Origin: Mercurialis annua
Taxonomy: Eukaryota; Streptophyta; Magnoliopsida; Malpighiales; Euphorbiaceae
NCBI RefSeq assembly: GCF_937616625.2
Contig: NC_065574.1
Location: forward strand, 29,142,501-29,206,500
Direction of reading: 5' to 3'
DNA length: 64,000 bases
Position numbers and translations under genes: made by a program. The notes under the pieces are model-generated. The model made no database searches, was not told where the DNA came from, and saw nothing but the letters and a program-made list of their open reading frames with translations. Shown one piece after another: positions 21,727 to 35,100 of this stretch (positions within the stretch are counted from its first letter, which is position 1; the number at the start of each line of letters is the position of its first letter).

Positions 21727-23143
21727 GCCTCACCATAGGCATTTTATCAACCGGCCTGTCCTCTTAGTATCTGTTGAAATTTATCGTATTACCATTTTTA
21801 TGACACAAGGTTTTGTATCACAGGATCCTCAGGAGAGGCAAGTGAAGAGCATTACCCTTATGCCTTTTACGGCTGAATATGAAGAGAAACAAACATATAT
21901 AACTATACCTTATAGAAAATTTGGAGCAGAGAGATGTTTAGAAACAAGGCATTTTTATTGAAGCGTAAAATATTACAAAGGTTGTGTGTCCTTCTTTCTT
22001 CCTACCAAGAATCTATTTAAGGAGGTGGAAAGAAAGCTTTCCCAGCTAAGCATGCTAAGCATGCATTGTACAAACATGACACGTGGATAAACACATGTAC
22101 CTATACTAAGCATGCACTGCATGCGATACAACACATGGATTAAAAGATAAGTATAACTTAGCATGACTAATACAAAATATTGACATGTAGCACTCCATAT
22201 TGACATGTGGAAAGTTGGAGCCTTTGTTGAGGACATGTGGAAAGTTTGCCATTTTTTCTTTATGTGGATTTTGTCCTTATTTGTTGATTGGCTCATGTGA
22301 TGGTGATAGATTTGAATCATCCATGAATGATGGGGACCACCGATTGGCATAATACTCATCTTCATCCGTATTCTTGTCCTTTTTTCTGAATCCATATCCG
22401 TATCTGAGGCTTGTGAATAACCTGCTCTGGGATTAAATTCAGTATCCAATAGATGATCTTTCGGAATGGAATCTTGAACTGCTGCCTTCTTTTTGTTGAC
22501 GTTCCGAATAGGAGAGTATAGTGTAGAACTTTATGAAGAAGGATGATCTGGATGATTTTTTCTCCAAAAGTTTTTATCATCTTCCATCTTTAAGCAGTAA
22601 GCATGAGGATATGTGTTCCATGGTGCAGCTTCTTGATAAGGAGGCCATAACTCTTTAGGGATTACATTATTCTGTTGGAAAATATAATATTGGAACTCTC
22701 TCCATGCATACTCATGCTCATCCATATGTGTGAGTATAGAATATGAAAAATGTTGGTAGATATGGAATGTTGGACATGTAGTAAAACTGTTTGATAGCTT
22801 AAGATGAGGACGATGAAGGATAAGGATCGAATAAGGATCTTTTCCAATATGTTTTCCTTTTTCTGGAAAGGTCTTATCCAGATATAGACACCATTGAGGG
22901 ATGGTTTGAAACCACTTAAGAAAGGTCAAAAGATGAGAGTTTTGTTTTTTTTTTCATGGAGGACCAGGTGAATAGAATGACAAAGGTGAGGGGGTCAGAA
23001 AATGAAAGCTATCGAATAAAGATGGAGGAAAAACCAAAGGAAACAAAGTAACTTCGGAGGCCATTCAAAATCTTCATCCTGTGGGCTTAGATCTAACAAG
23101 GTGAATGGTTTGCAGAATTGATATGTAGGATGGATCCCTAGCT
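21727..23143. other. Unidentified 1.4-kb insertion at the satellite orientation change
   Basis: Non-satellite DNA between reverse-oriented units on the left and forward-oriented units on the right. The left end (21733-21905) also occurs inverted at 7882-8049. On the plus strand this end has about 60 open codons stopping near 21961. The remainder reads best on the minus strand (see the remnant at 22531-23140). A minus-strand TTAAATAG (22013-22020) and AATAAA (21954-21959) lie downstream of that reading frame. I see no target duplication, LTRs or terminal inverted repeats. It could be a decayed pararetrovirus-like or other retroelement fragment, or pieces of plant genes joined together. I cannot decide. 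Confidence 0.6.
22531..23140 (-). pseudogene. Unidentified protein-coding remnant
   Basis: The minus strand has protein-like open sequence rich in aromatic residues. About 50 codons run from 23140 to a stop near 22985, then a different frame runs 22929-22531 with many W, Y, H and P residues (for example a MDEHEYAWREFQYY stretch). An overlapping frame continues to 21973 but becomes low-quality. Composition and length suggest a formerly real protein broken by frameshifts and stops. I do not recognise the family, and no catalytic motif is visible. A structural protein of an old retroelement or pararetrovirus is possible but unproven. Confidence 0.4.
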
Positions 23144-26100
23144 CATAAACGCGTTGTTCCGATTAACTAAGCATGGTTAGGTTATATTACGCGAAGTGTG
23201 CGTGAAAAGTGATTGCTAGATTTGTATGTCGCGTCTCAAGTCTCTGTAACGCGTCGTTTCGATTACCATGCTTATGTCGCGTCACAAGTCTCTCTAACGC
23301 GTCGTTCCGATTGGTTAGGTTATATTACGCAAAGTGTGCGTTAAAATTTACGGTAGAGTACTATGTTGTATCTCAAGTCTCTTTAACGTATCGTTCCAAT
23401 TATCTAAGAATGGTTAGGTTACGCAAAGCATGCGTAATAAGTGACGATATATTAATATGTCGCGTCTGAAGTCTCTTTAACTCGTCGTTCCGATTACCTA
23501 AGCATGGTTAGGTTATATTACGCAAAGTGTGCGTAAAAAGTGACGGTAGAATACTATGTCGCGTGTCTAGTCTCTTTAACGCGTGGTTTTTATTACTATG
23601 CTTATGTCACGTAAAAAGTCGCTTTAACGCGTCGTTCCGATTATCTAAGAATGGTTAGGTTATATTACGCAAAGTGTGCGTAAAAAGTGACGGTAGATTA
23701 CTATGCCGCGTCTCTAGTCTCTTTAACGCGTCGTTTTGATAACCATGCTTATGTCGCGTCACAAGTATCTCTTACGCGTCGTTCCGATTACCTAAGCATG
23801 GTTAGGTTATATTACGCAAAGTGTGAATAAAAAGTGACGGTAGATTACTATCCCGCGTCTCTAGTATCTTTAACACGTCGTTTTGATTACTATGCTTTTG
23901 TCGCGTCACAAGTCTCTTTAACGCGTCGTTCCGAACCCCTAAGCATGGTTAGGTTATATTACACAAAGTGTGCGTGAAAAGTGACGCTAGATTAGTATGT
24001 CGCGTATCATGTCTCTTTAACGCGTCCGTCTGATTACCTATGCATGGTTAGATTAAATTACGCAAAGTGTCCTTGACAAATGACGCTAGATTAGTTTGTC
24101 ACATCTAAAGTCTCTTTAAGGCGTCGTTTCTTTACCATTCTTATGTCGCGTCACAAGTCTCTCTAACGCATCATTCAAATTACCAGCATGGTTAGTTTAC
24201 ATCACTCAATGTGTGCGAGAAAAGTGAAATAGATTAGTATGTCGCGTCTCAAGTATTTTTGACGTGTCGTTCTGATTATCTAAGCATGGCTAGGTTAAAT
24301 TACGCAAAGAGTGCCTAAAAAGTGATGCTAGATTAGTATGTCGTGTCTCAAGTCTCTTTCATGCTTTGTTCCGATTACCTATGCATGGTTAGGTTATATT
24401 ACGCAAAGTGTGCGTTAAAAGTGACGCTAGATTAGTATGTTGCGTCTCAAGTCTCTTTAATGCGTTGTTCCGATTAACTAAGCATGGTTAGGTTATATTA
24501 CGCAAAGTGTGCGTGAAAAGTGACGCTAGATTAGTTTGTCGCGTCTCAAGTCTCTTTAAGGCATCGTTTCGATTCTTATGCATGGTTAGGTTATATTACG
24601 CAAACTGTGCGTGAAAAGTGACGCTAGATTAGTATGTCGCGTCTCATCTCTCTTTAACGCGTTGTTTCGATTATCATGCTTATGTCGCGTCACAAGTCTC
24701 TCGAACGCGTCGTTCCAATTACCTAAGCATTGATAGGTTATATTATGCAAAATGTGCGTGAAAAGTGAAGCTAGATTAGTATGTCGCATCTCAAGTCTCT
24801 ATAACGCGTCGTTTCAATCACCATGCTTATGTCGCGTCACAAGTCTCTCTAACGCGTCGTTCCGATTACCTAAGCATGGTTAGGTTATATTATGTAAAGT
24901 GTGCGTGAAAAGTGACGCTAGATTAGTATGTCGCGTCTCAAGTCTCTTTAATGCGTCGTTTCGATTACCATGCGTCTCAAAGCTCTTTTACGCGTCTCAA
25001 GTCTCACAACGTGTTGTTCCGATTAACTAAGTATGGATAGGTTATATTACACAAAATGTGCGTGAAAAGTGACTCTAGATTAGTATGTCGCATCTCAAGT
25101 CTCTTTACTCAAAGTGTGCGTGAAAAGTGACGCTAGATTAGTATGTCGCATCTTAAGTCTCTTTAGCGCGTCGTTTCCATTACCATGCTTATGTCGCGTC
25201 ACAAGTCTCGCTAATGCGTCATTCCAATTATCCAAGCATTGTTAGTTTATATTACGCAAAGTGTGCGTGAAAACTGACAGTAGATTAGTCTGTCGCTTCT
25301 CAAGTCTATTTGACCCGTCGTTCCGATTACCTAAGCATGGTTAGGTTATATTACACGCAAAGAGTGCGTAAAAAGTGATGCTAGATTTGTATGACGTGTC
25401 TCAAGTCTCTTTAACGCGTCGTTCCGATTACCCATGTATGGTTAGGTCATATTACGCAAAGTTTGTGTTAAAAGTGACAATATATTAGTATGTCACATTT
25501 GAAGTCTTTTTAACGCGTCGGTGGAAGGCTTTCTGCGTTCAGTCAATCTACGCAGAGTGAATCGGTCCCTAAGGAAGCCCCAAAAGGGCTGCTGTCCGAT
25601 AAGTACACGAAAGTGACGAAGTTGCTTTGACTATAGAACCATGCCTGTCTGTTGGAGCGAATTACATGATCGGGCCGAGGACTGCCCCCTCTTCCCCTCA
25701 CTCTCCTTCCGATTACCTAAGCATTGTTATGTTATATTACGCAATGTGTGCGTGAAAAGTGAAGGTAGATTAGTAACGCGCCGTTCTGATTACCTAAGCA
25801 TGCTTAGGTATCACGCAAAATGTGAGTGAAATGTGACGTTAGATTAGTATGTCGCGCCTCAAGTCTCTTTAACGCGTCGGTTCGATTACCATGCTTATGT
25901 CACGTCACAAGTCTCTTTAACACGTCGTTTTGATTACCTAAGCATGGATAGGTTATATTACGCAAAGTGTGCGTAAAAAGGGATGCAAGACTACTATGTC
26001 GAGTCACAAGTTTCTTTAACGCGTTGTTTTGATTACCATGCTTATGTCGCATCACGAGTCTCTCTAACGCGTCGTTCCAATTACCTAAGCATGGTTAGAT

Positions 26101-29100
26101 TATATTACGCAAAGTGTGCGTGAAAAGTGACGTTATATTAGTATGTCGATTCACAAGTCTTTTTGACGTGTCGTTCCAATTATCTAAGCATGGTTAAGAT
26201 ATACTACGCAAAGAGTACGTAAAAAGTGATGCTAGATTAGTATGACGAGTCTCTTTAATGCGTCTTTCCGATTACCTAAGCATGGTTAGTTTATATTACA
26301 CAAAGTGTGTGTTAAAAGTGACAATAGATTAGTATGTCGCGTCTGAAGTCTTTTTAACACGTCGTTCTGTTTACCTATGCATGGTTAGGTTATATTACAC
26401 AAAGTGTGCGGGAAAATTGACGGTAGATTACTATGTCCCGTTTGAAGTCTCTTTAATGTGTCGTTTCGATTACCATGCTCATCTCGTGTCGCAAGTCTCT
26501 CTAACGCGTCGTTCCGATTACCTAAGAGTGGTTAGGTTATATTATGCAAGGTGTGCTTGAAACGTGACGCTAGATTAGTATGTTGTGTCTTAAGTCTCTT
26601 TAACACGTCATTTCGATTACCATGATTATGATTACCTAAGCATGGTTAGGTTATACTACGCATAGTGTGTGTAAAAAGTGACAATAGATTAGTATGTCTC
26701 ACCTAAAGTCTCTATAACACGTCGTTTTGATTACCGTGCTTATGTCGCGTCACAAGTTTCTTTAACGCGTCGTTCCGATTATCCAAGCATGGGTTATATT
26801 ACGCAAAGTGTGCGTGAAAAGTGACGCTAGATTAGTATGCCGCATTTCAAGTCTCTTTAACGCGTCGTTTCGATTACCTGAGCATGGTTAGGTTATATTA
26901 CGCAAAGTGTGCGTGAAAAGTGACGGTAGATTAGTATGTCACATCTCAAGTCTCTTTAACTAGTCGTTTCGATCACCTCAGCATGGTTAGATTATATTAC
27001 GCAAAGTGTGCGTGAAAAGGGACGCTAGAATAGTACGTCGCGTCTCAAGTCCCTTTAACGCGCCTTTTCGATTACCATGCTTATGTTGTGTCACAAGTCT
27101 CTCTAACGCATTGTTCCGATTACCTAAGCATGGTTAGTTTATATTATGGAAAGTGTGCATTAAAAGTGAAGCTAGATTACTATGTCGCGTCATAAGTCTC
27201 TTTAACGCTTCGTTTTGATTACCTAAGCATGGTTAGGTTATATTACGCAAAATGTGCGTGAAAAGTGACGCTAGATTAGCATGTCGCGTCTCAAGTCTCT
27301 TTAACACGTCGTTCGATTACCATGATTATGTCGTGTCACAAGTCTCTCTATCGACTCGTTCCAATTACCTAAAAATTGTTAGGTTATATTACGAAGATTG
27401 TGCGTGAAAAGTAACAATTGATTAGTATGTCGCATCTCAAGTCTTTTTAACGCGTCGTTTCGATTACCATGCTTATGTCGCGTCACAAGTCTCTTAAACG
27501 CGTAGTTCCGATTATCTAAGCATGGGTTATATAACGCAAAGTGCGCGTGAAAAGTGACGCTAGATTAGTATGTCGCGTCTCAAGTCTCATTAACGCGTCG
27601 TTTCGATTAACTAAGAATGGTTAGGTTATATTATGCAAAATGTGCGGAAAAAGTGACGCTAGATTAGTATGTCGCTTCTCAAGTCTCATTTACGCGTCGT
27701 TTTGATTACCATGCTTATGTTGCGTCACAAGTCTCTTTAACATGCCGTTCCGATTATCTAAGCATGGTTATATTGCGCAAAGTGCGCGTGAAAAGTGACG
27801 CTAGATTAGTATGTCGCGTCTCAAGTCTTATTAACGCGTCGTTTCGATTAACTAAGAATGGTTAGGTTATATTATGAAAAATGTGCGAAACAAGTGACGC
27901 TAGATTAGTATGTCGCATCTCAAGTCTCATTTACGCGTCGTTTCGATTACCTAAGCATGGTTAGGTTATATTACACAAAGTGTGCGTGAAAAGTGACGGT
28001 AGATTAGTATGTCGCGTCTCAAGTCTCTTTAACGCGTCGTTTCAATTACCATGCTTATGTCGCGTCACACGTCTCACTAACGCGCCGTTCCAATTACCTA
28101 TGCATGCTTAGGTTATGTTACGCAAAGTATGCGTGAAAAGTGACGTTAGATTAGTATGTCGCGTCTCAAGTCTCTTTAAGGGGTCGTTTCAATTACAATG
28201 CTTATGCCGCGTCACAAGTCTCTCTAACGCGTCATTCCGATTACCTAAGCATGGTTAGGTTAATTACGGAAAGTTTGCATGAAAAGGGACGCTATATTAC
28301 TTTCTCGAGTCACAAGTTGCTTTAACGCGTCGTTTAGATTACCATGCTTATATCACGTCACGAGTCTCTCTAACGCGTCGTTCCGATTACCTAAGCATGG
28401 TTAGGTTATATAATGGAAAGTGTGCGTTAAAAGTGAAGCTAGATTACTATGTCGCGTCACAAGTCTCTTTAACGCGTCGTTCCAATTACCTAAGCATGGT
28501 TAGGTTATATTACGCAAAGTGTGCGTGAAAAGTGACTCTATATTAGTATGTCGTGTCACAAGTATCTCTAACACGTTGTTCCGATTACCTAAGCATGGTT
28601 AGGTTATATTACGCAAAGCGTGCATGAAAAGTGACGGTAGATTAGTATGTCGTGACTCAAGTCTCTTTAACGCGTCGTTTCGATTACCATGCTTATGTCG
28701 CGTCACAAGTCTCTCTAACGTGTTGTTCCGATTACCTAAGCATGGTTAGGTTATATTGTCAAAGTGTGCGTAAAAAGGGACGGTAGACAACTATGTCGAG
28801 TCACAAGTTTCTTTAACGCGTCGTTTTGATTACCATGCTTATGTCGCATCACTAGTCTCTCAAACGCTTTGTTCCGATTACCTAAGCATGGTTTGATTAT
28901 ATTATAGAAAGTGTGCGTTAAAAGTGAAGCTAGATTACTATGTCACGTCACAAGTCTCTTTAACTTGTCTTTCCTATTACCTATGCATGGTTAGGTTAAT
29001 TACGGAAAGTGGGCATGAAAAGTGACGCTATATTAGTATGTCGTGTTACAAGTGTCTCACTAACGTGCTGTTGTGATTACCAAAGGTTAGGTTATATTAC

Positions 29101-32100
29101 GCAAAGTTTGCGTTAAATGTGAGGCTAGATTACTATGTCGCGTCTCAAGTTTCTGCAAGGCGTCGTTTCGATTACCATTCTCATGTCGCGTCACAAGTCT
29201 CTCTAACGCATCGTTCCAATTACCTAAGCATGGTTAGTTTACATTACGCAAAGTGTACGTGAAAAGTGACAATAGATTATTCTGTCGCGTCTCAAGTCTT
29301 TTTGACGCGTCATTCCAATTACTTAAGCATGGTTGAGATAAACTATGCAAAGAGTATGTAAAAAGTGATGTTAGATTAGTATGACATGTCTCAAGTCTCT
29401 TAAATGCGTCTTTCCAATTACCTAAGCATGGTTAGTTTATATTACGCAAAGTGTGTGCTAAAAGGGACAATAGATTAGTATGTCGCGTCTGAAGTCTTTT
29501 TAACGCGTCGTTTCCGATTACCTATGCATGGTTAGGTTATATTACGCAAAGTGTGCGGGAAAATTGACGGTAGATTACTATGTCGCGTCTCAAGTCTCTT
29601 TAACGTGTCGTTTCGATTACCATGCTCATCTCGCGTCACAAGTCTCTCTAACGCGTCATTCCGATTACCTTAGCATGGTTAGGTTATATTATGCAAGGTG
29701 TGCTTGAAAAGTGACGATATATTAGTGTGTCGCGTCTGAAGTCTCTTTAACACGTCGTTTCGATTACCATGATTATGTCGCGTCACAAGTGTCTCTAACT
29801 CCTCTTTCCTATTACCTAAGCATGGTTAGGTTATATTACACAGAGTGTGCGTGAAACGTGACAATAGATTAGTATATCGCATCTTAAGTCTCTTTAACGC
29901 GTCATTTCGATTACCATGCTTATGTCGCATCACAAGTCTCTTTAACGCGTCGTTCTGATTATCCAAGCATGGGTTATATTACGCAAAGTGTGCGTGAAAA
30001 GTGACGCTAGATTAATATGTCGCGTCTCAAGTTCCATTAACGCGTCGTTCTGATTACCTAAGCATGGTTAGGTTATATTACGCAAAATTTGCGTGAAAAG
30101 TGACGCTAGATTAGTATGTCGCATCTCAAGTCTCTTTAACGCGTCATTTCTATTACCTGAGCATGGTTAGTTTATATTAAGCAAAGTGTGCGTGAAAAAT
30201 GATGGTAGATTAGTATGTCGCATCTCAAGTCTCTTTAACGCGTCGTTTCGATTACCTGAGCATGGTTAGGTTATATTACGCAAAGTCTGCGTGAAAAGTG
30301 ACGCTAGATTAGCATATCGTGTCTCAAGTCTCTTTAACACTTCGTTTCGATTACCATGATTATCGACCATCACAAGTCTCTCTATCGCCTCGTTCCCATT
30401 ACCTAAAAAATTTTAGGTTATATTACGAAGGGTGTTCGTGAAAAGCGACAATAGATTAGTATGTCGCATCTCAAGTCTCTTTAATGCGTTGTTTCGATTA
30501 CCATACTTACGTCGCGTCACAAGTCTCATTAATGCGTCGTTCCGATTATCTAAGCATGGGTTATAGTACGCAAAGTACGCGTGAAAATTGATGATAGATT
30601 AGTATGTCGCATCTCAAGTCTCATTATCGCGTCGTTTCGATTAACTAATAATGGTTAGGTTATATTATGCAAAATGTGCATGTCGTACGCATCGTTTCGA
30701 TTACCTAAGCATGGATAGGTTATATTACACAAAGTGTGCATGAAAAATGACGGTAGATTAGTATGTCGCCTTCCAAGCCTCTTTATAGCGTCGTTTCAAT
30801 TACCATGCTTATGTCGCGTTACAAGTCTCACTAACGCGCCGTTCTAATTGCCTAAGCATGCTTAGGTATTACGCAAAGTGTTAGTGAAATGTGACGTTAG
30901 ATTAGTATGTCGCGTCTCAAGTCTCTTTAACGAGTCCTTTCGATAACCATGCATATGTCGCGTCACAAGTCTCTCTAACGCGTCGTTCCGATTACCTAAG
31001 CATGGTTAGGTTATATTACGCAAAGTGTGCATAAAAAGGGAAGCTAGATAATTTTGCCGAGTCAGAAGTTTCTGTAACGCATCGTTTAGATTACCATACT
31101 TATGTCGCGTCACGAGTCTCTTTAACGCGTCGTTCCGATTACCTAAGCATGGTGAGGTTATATAATGGAAAGTGTGCATTAAAACTGAAGCTAGATTACT
31201 ATATCGCGTCACAATTCGCTTTAGGTTATATTACACAAAGTGTGCGTGAAAAGTGACTCTATATTAGTATGTCGTGTCACAAGTCAGGTTATATTACGCA
31301 AAGTGTGCGTGAAAAGTGACAATAGATTAATATGTCGCGTGTCAAGTCTCTTCAACGCGTTGTTCCGATTAACTAAGTATGATTAGGTTATATTACGCAA
31401 AATGTGCGTGAAAAGTGACTCTAGATTAGTATGTCACATCTCAAGTCTCTCTTTAACCCGTCGTTTCGATTACTTAAGCATGGTTTGGTTATATTACGCA
31501 AAGTGTGTGTGAAAAGTGACGCTAGATTAGTATGTCGTGTCTCAAGTCTCTTTAACGCGTCGTTTCAATTACCGTGCTTATGTCGCCTCACAAGTCTCTT
31601 TAGCGCACCGTTCCGATTACCTAAGCATGGTTAGGTTATACTACGCAAAATGTGCGTGAAAAGTGACGCTAGATTAGTATGTCGCATTTTTAGTCTCTTT
31701 AACGCGTCGTTTCGATTACCTAAGCATGGTTAGGTTATATTACGCAAAGTGTGCGTGAAAAGTGACGTTAGATTAGTATGTCGCGTCTCAAGTCTCTTTA
31801 ACGCGTCGTTTAAATTACCATTCTTATTTCGCCTCACAAGTCTCACTAACGCGTCGTTCCGATTACCTAAGCATGGTTAGGTTATATCATGCAAAGTGTG
31901 CGTGAAAAGTAACGTTAGATTAGTATGTCGCGTCTCAAGTTTCTGTAACGCGTCGTTTCAATTACCATGCATGTGTCGCGTCACAAGTTTCTCTAACGCG
32001 TCGTTGCGATTACCTAAGCGTTTGGTTATATTACGGAAAGTGTGAGTTAAAAGTGACGCTAGATTACTATATCGCGTCACAAGTCTCTTTAAAAGTGACG

Positions 32101-35100
32101 CTAGATTAGTATATCGCGTCTAAAGTCTCTTTAATGTGTCGTTTCAACTACCATGCTTTTGACGCGTCACAAGTCTCTCTAACGCGTCTTTCAAACTATC
32201 TGAGCATGGTTAGTTTATATTACGCAATGTGTGCGTGAAAAGTGACGATAGATTAGTATGTCGCATATCAAGTCTATTTGACTCGTCGTTGCGATTACTT
32301 AAGCATGGTTAGGTTAGATTACGCAAAGAGTGCGTAAAAAGTGATGATATGTTAGTTTGTCGTGTCTCAAGCCTCTTTAACGCGTCGTTCCGGATACCTT
32401 AGCATCATGGTTAGGTTAAATTATGCGAAGTGTGCGTTAAAAGTTACAATAGATTAGCATATCGCATCTGAAGTCTTTTTAACGCGTCGTTCCGATTACC
32501 TAAACTTGGTTAGGTTATATTACAAAAAGTGTGCGTGAAAAGTGACGCTAGATTAGTATGTCGTTTCTCAAGTCTCTTTATCGCGTCGTTTTGATTACCA
32601 TGCTTATGTCGCGTATCAAGTCTCTCTAACGTGTCGTTCCCATTACCTAATGATGGTTAGGTTATATTACGCAAAGTGTGTGTTAAAAGTGACGCTAGAT
32701 TACTATGTCGCGTCTAAAATCTCTTTAAGGCATCGTTTCATAATTCCCTCTAACGCATCGTTCCAATTACCTAAGCATGGTTTGTTTATATTACGCAAAT
32801 TGTGCGTGAAATGTGAAATAGATTAGTATGTCGCGTTCTTTAACATGTTGTTTCGATTACCTAAGCATGGTTACATTATATTATAAGTGTGTGTTAAAAG
32901 TGACAATAGATTTACATGTCGCGTCAGAAGTCTTTTTAATCCGTCGTTCCGATAACCTAATCATGGTTAGGTTATATTATGCAAAGTGTGCGGGAAAAGT
33001 GACGCTGGATTAGTATGTCACATCGCAAGTCTCTTTAACGCGTCGTTCCGATTACCTAAGTATGGTTAGGTTATATTACGCAAAGTGTCCGTAAAAAGTG
33101 ATGCTAGATTAGTATGTCGCGTCTCAAATCTCTTTAACGCGTCATTATGATTACCTAAGCTTGGTTAGGTTATATTACGCGAAGTGTGCGTAAAAAAAGG
33201 ACGCTAGATTAGTATGTCGCGTCTCAAGTCTCTTTGACGGGTCATTTCGGTTACCATGCTTAAGAAGTCTCTTTAACGCGTCGTTCCGAATAACTAAGCA
33301 TGGTTAGGTTTTATTACGTAGAGTGTGCGTCAAAAAAATGACGCTTGATTAGTATGTCGCGTCTAAAGTTTCCTTAATGCGCCGGTCCGATTACCTTAGC
33401 ATGGTTAGTATATATTAAGCAAAGTGTGCAGGAAAAGTGACAATAGATTATTATGTCACATCTCAAGTCTTTTTTACTCGTCGTTCTGATTACCTGGTTA
33501 TATTACGCAAAGAGTGCATAAAAAGTGATGATATATTAGTATGTCGTGTCTCAAGTCTCTTTAACGCGTTGTTCCGATTACCTTCGCGTGGTTAAGTTAT
33601 ATTACGCGAAGTGTGCGTTAAAAGTTACAATAAATTAGTATATCGCGTCTGAAGTCTTTTTAACGCGTCGTTAAGATTACCTAAACTTTGTTAGGTTATA
33701 TTATGCAAAGTGTGCGTGAAAAGTGACGCTAGATTTGTATGTCGTGTCTCAAATCTTTTTAACGCGTCGTTTCAATTACCATGCTTAAGTCACGTAACAA
33801 GCCTCTCTAACGTGTCGTTTCGATTACCTAAGCATGGTTAGGTTTTATTACGCAAAGTGTGCGTGAAAATTGACGCTAGATTAGTATGTCGTGTCTCAAG
33901 TCTCTTTAATGCGTCGTTTTGATTACCAAGTTTATCACAAGTCTCTTTGACATGTCGTTCTGATTACCTAAATATGGTTAGGTTATATTACGCAAAGTGT
34001 GCCTGATAAGTGATGCAAGATTAGTATGTCGCGTCTCAAGTCTCTTTAACGCGTCGTTCCGATAACCTAAGCATGGTTAGGTAATATTACGCAAAGCGTG
34101 CGGAAAAAGTGATGCTAGATTAGTATGTCGCGTCTCAAGTCTCTTTAACGCGTCGTTCTGATTACCTAAGCATCGTTAGGTGATGCTAGATTAGTATGTC
34201 CCGTTTCAAGTCTCTTTAACACGTCATTTCGATTACTATGCTTATGTCTCGTCACAAGTCTCATTAACGCGTCGTTACGAACACCTAAGCATTGTTGGGT
34301 TATATTACACAAAGTGTGCTTGAAAAGTGACGCTAGATTAGTATGTCGCGTCTCATGTCTCTTTAATGCGTCAGTCCAATTACCTAAGCATGGTTAGGTT
34401 ATATTGCGAAAAGTGTGCGCAAAAAGTGACGCTAGATTAGCATGTCGCGTCTAAAGTCTTTTTAAGGCGTCGTTCCATTAATATTCTTATGTCGCGTCAC
34501 AAGTCTCTCTAATGCATCGTTCCAATTACCTAAGCATGGTTAGTTTATATTACGCAAAGTGTGCGTGAAAAGTGAAATAGATTAGTATGTCGCGCGTCTC
34601 ATGTCTTTTTTACACGTCGTTCCGATTACCTAAGTATTGTTAGGTTAAATTACAAAAAGAGTGCGTAAAAGGTTATTCTAGATTAGTATGTCGTGAACCA
34701 AGCCTCTTTAACACGTCGTTCCGATTACCTAAGCATGGTTAGGTTATATTACGCAAAGTGGCGTTAAAAGTGCATCTCTAGTCTTTTTAACGCATCGTAT
34801 CGATTACTAAGCATGGTTAAGTTATATTATGCAAAGTGTGCGTGAACAATGATGCTAAATTAGTATGTAGCGTCTCAAGTGTCTTTCACCCGTCGTTTTG
34901 ATTACTATGCTTATGTCGCATTGCAAATCTCTCCAACGCGTCGTTTTGATTACCTAAGCATGGTTAGGTTATGTTACGCAAAGTGTGAGTTAAAAGTAAC
35001 GCTAGATTAGTATGTCGCATCTCAAGTCTCTTTAACGCGTCGTTTCGATTACCTAAGCATCGTTAGGTTATATTACGCAAAATGTGCGTAAAAAGTGACG

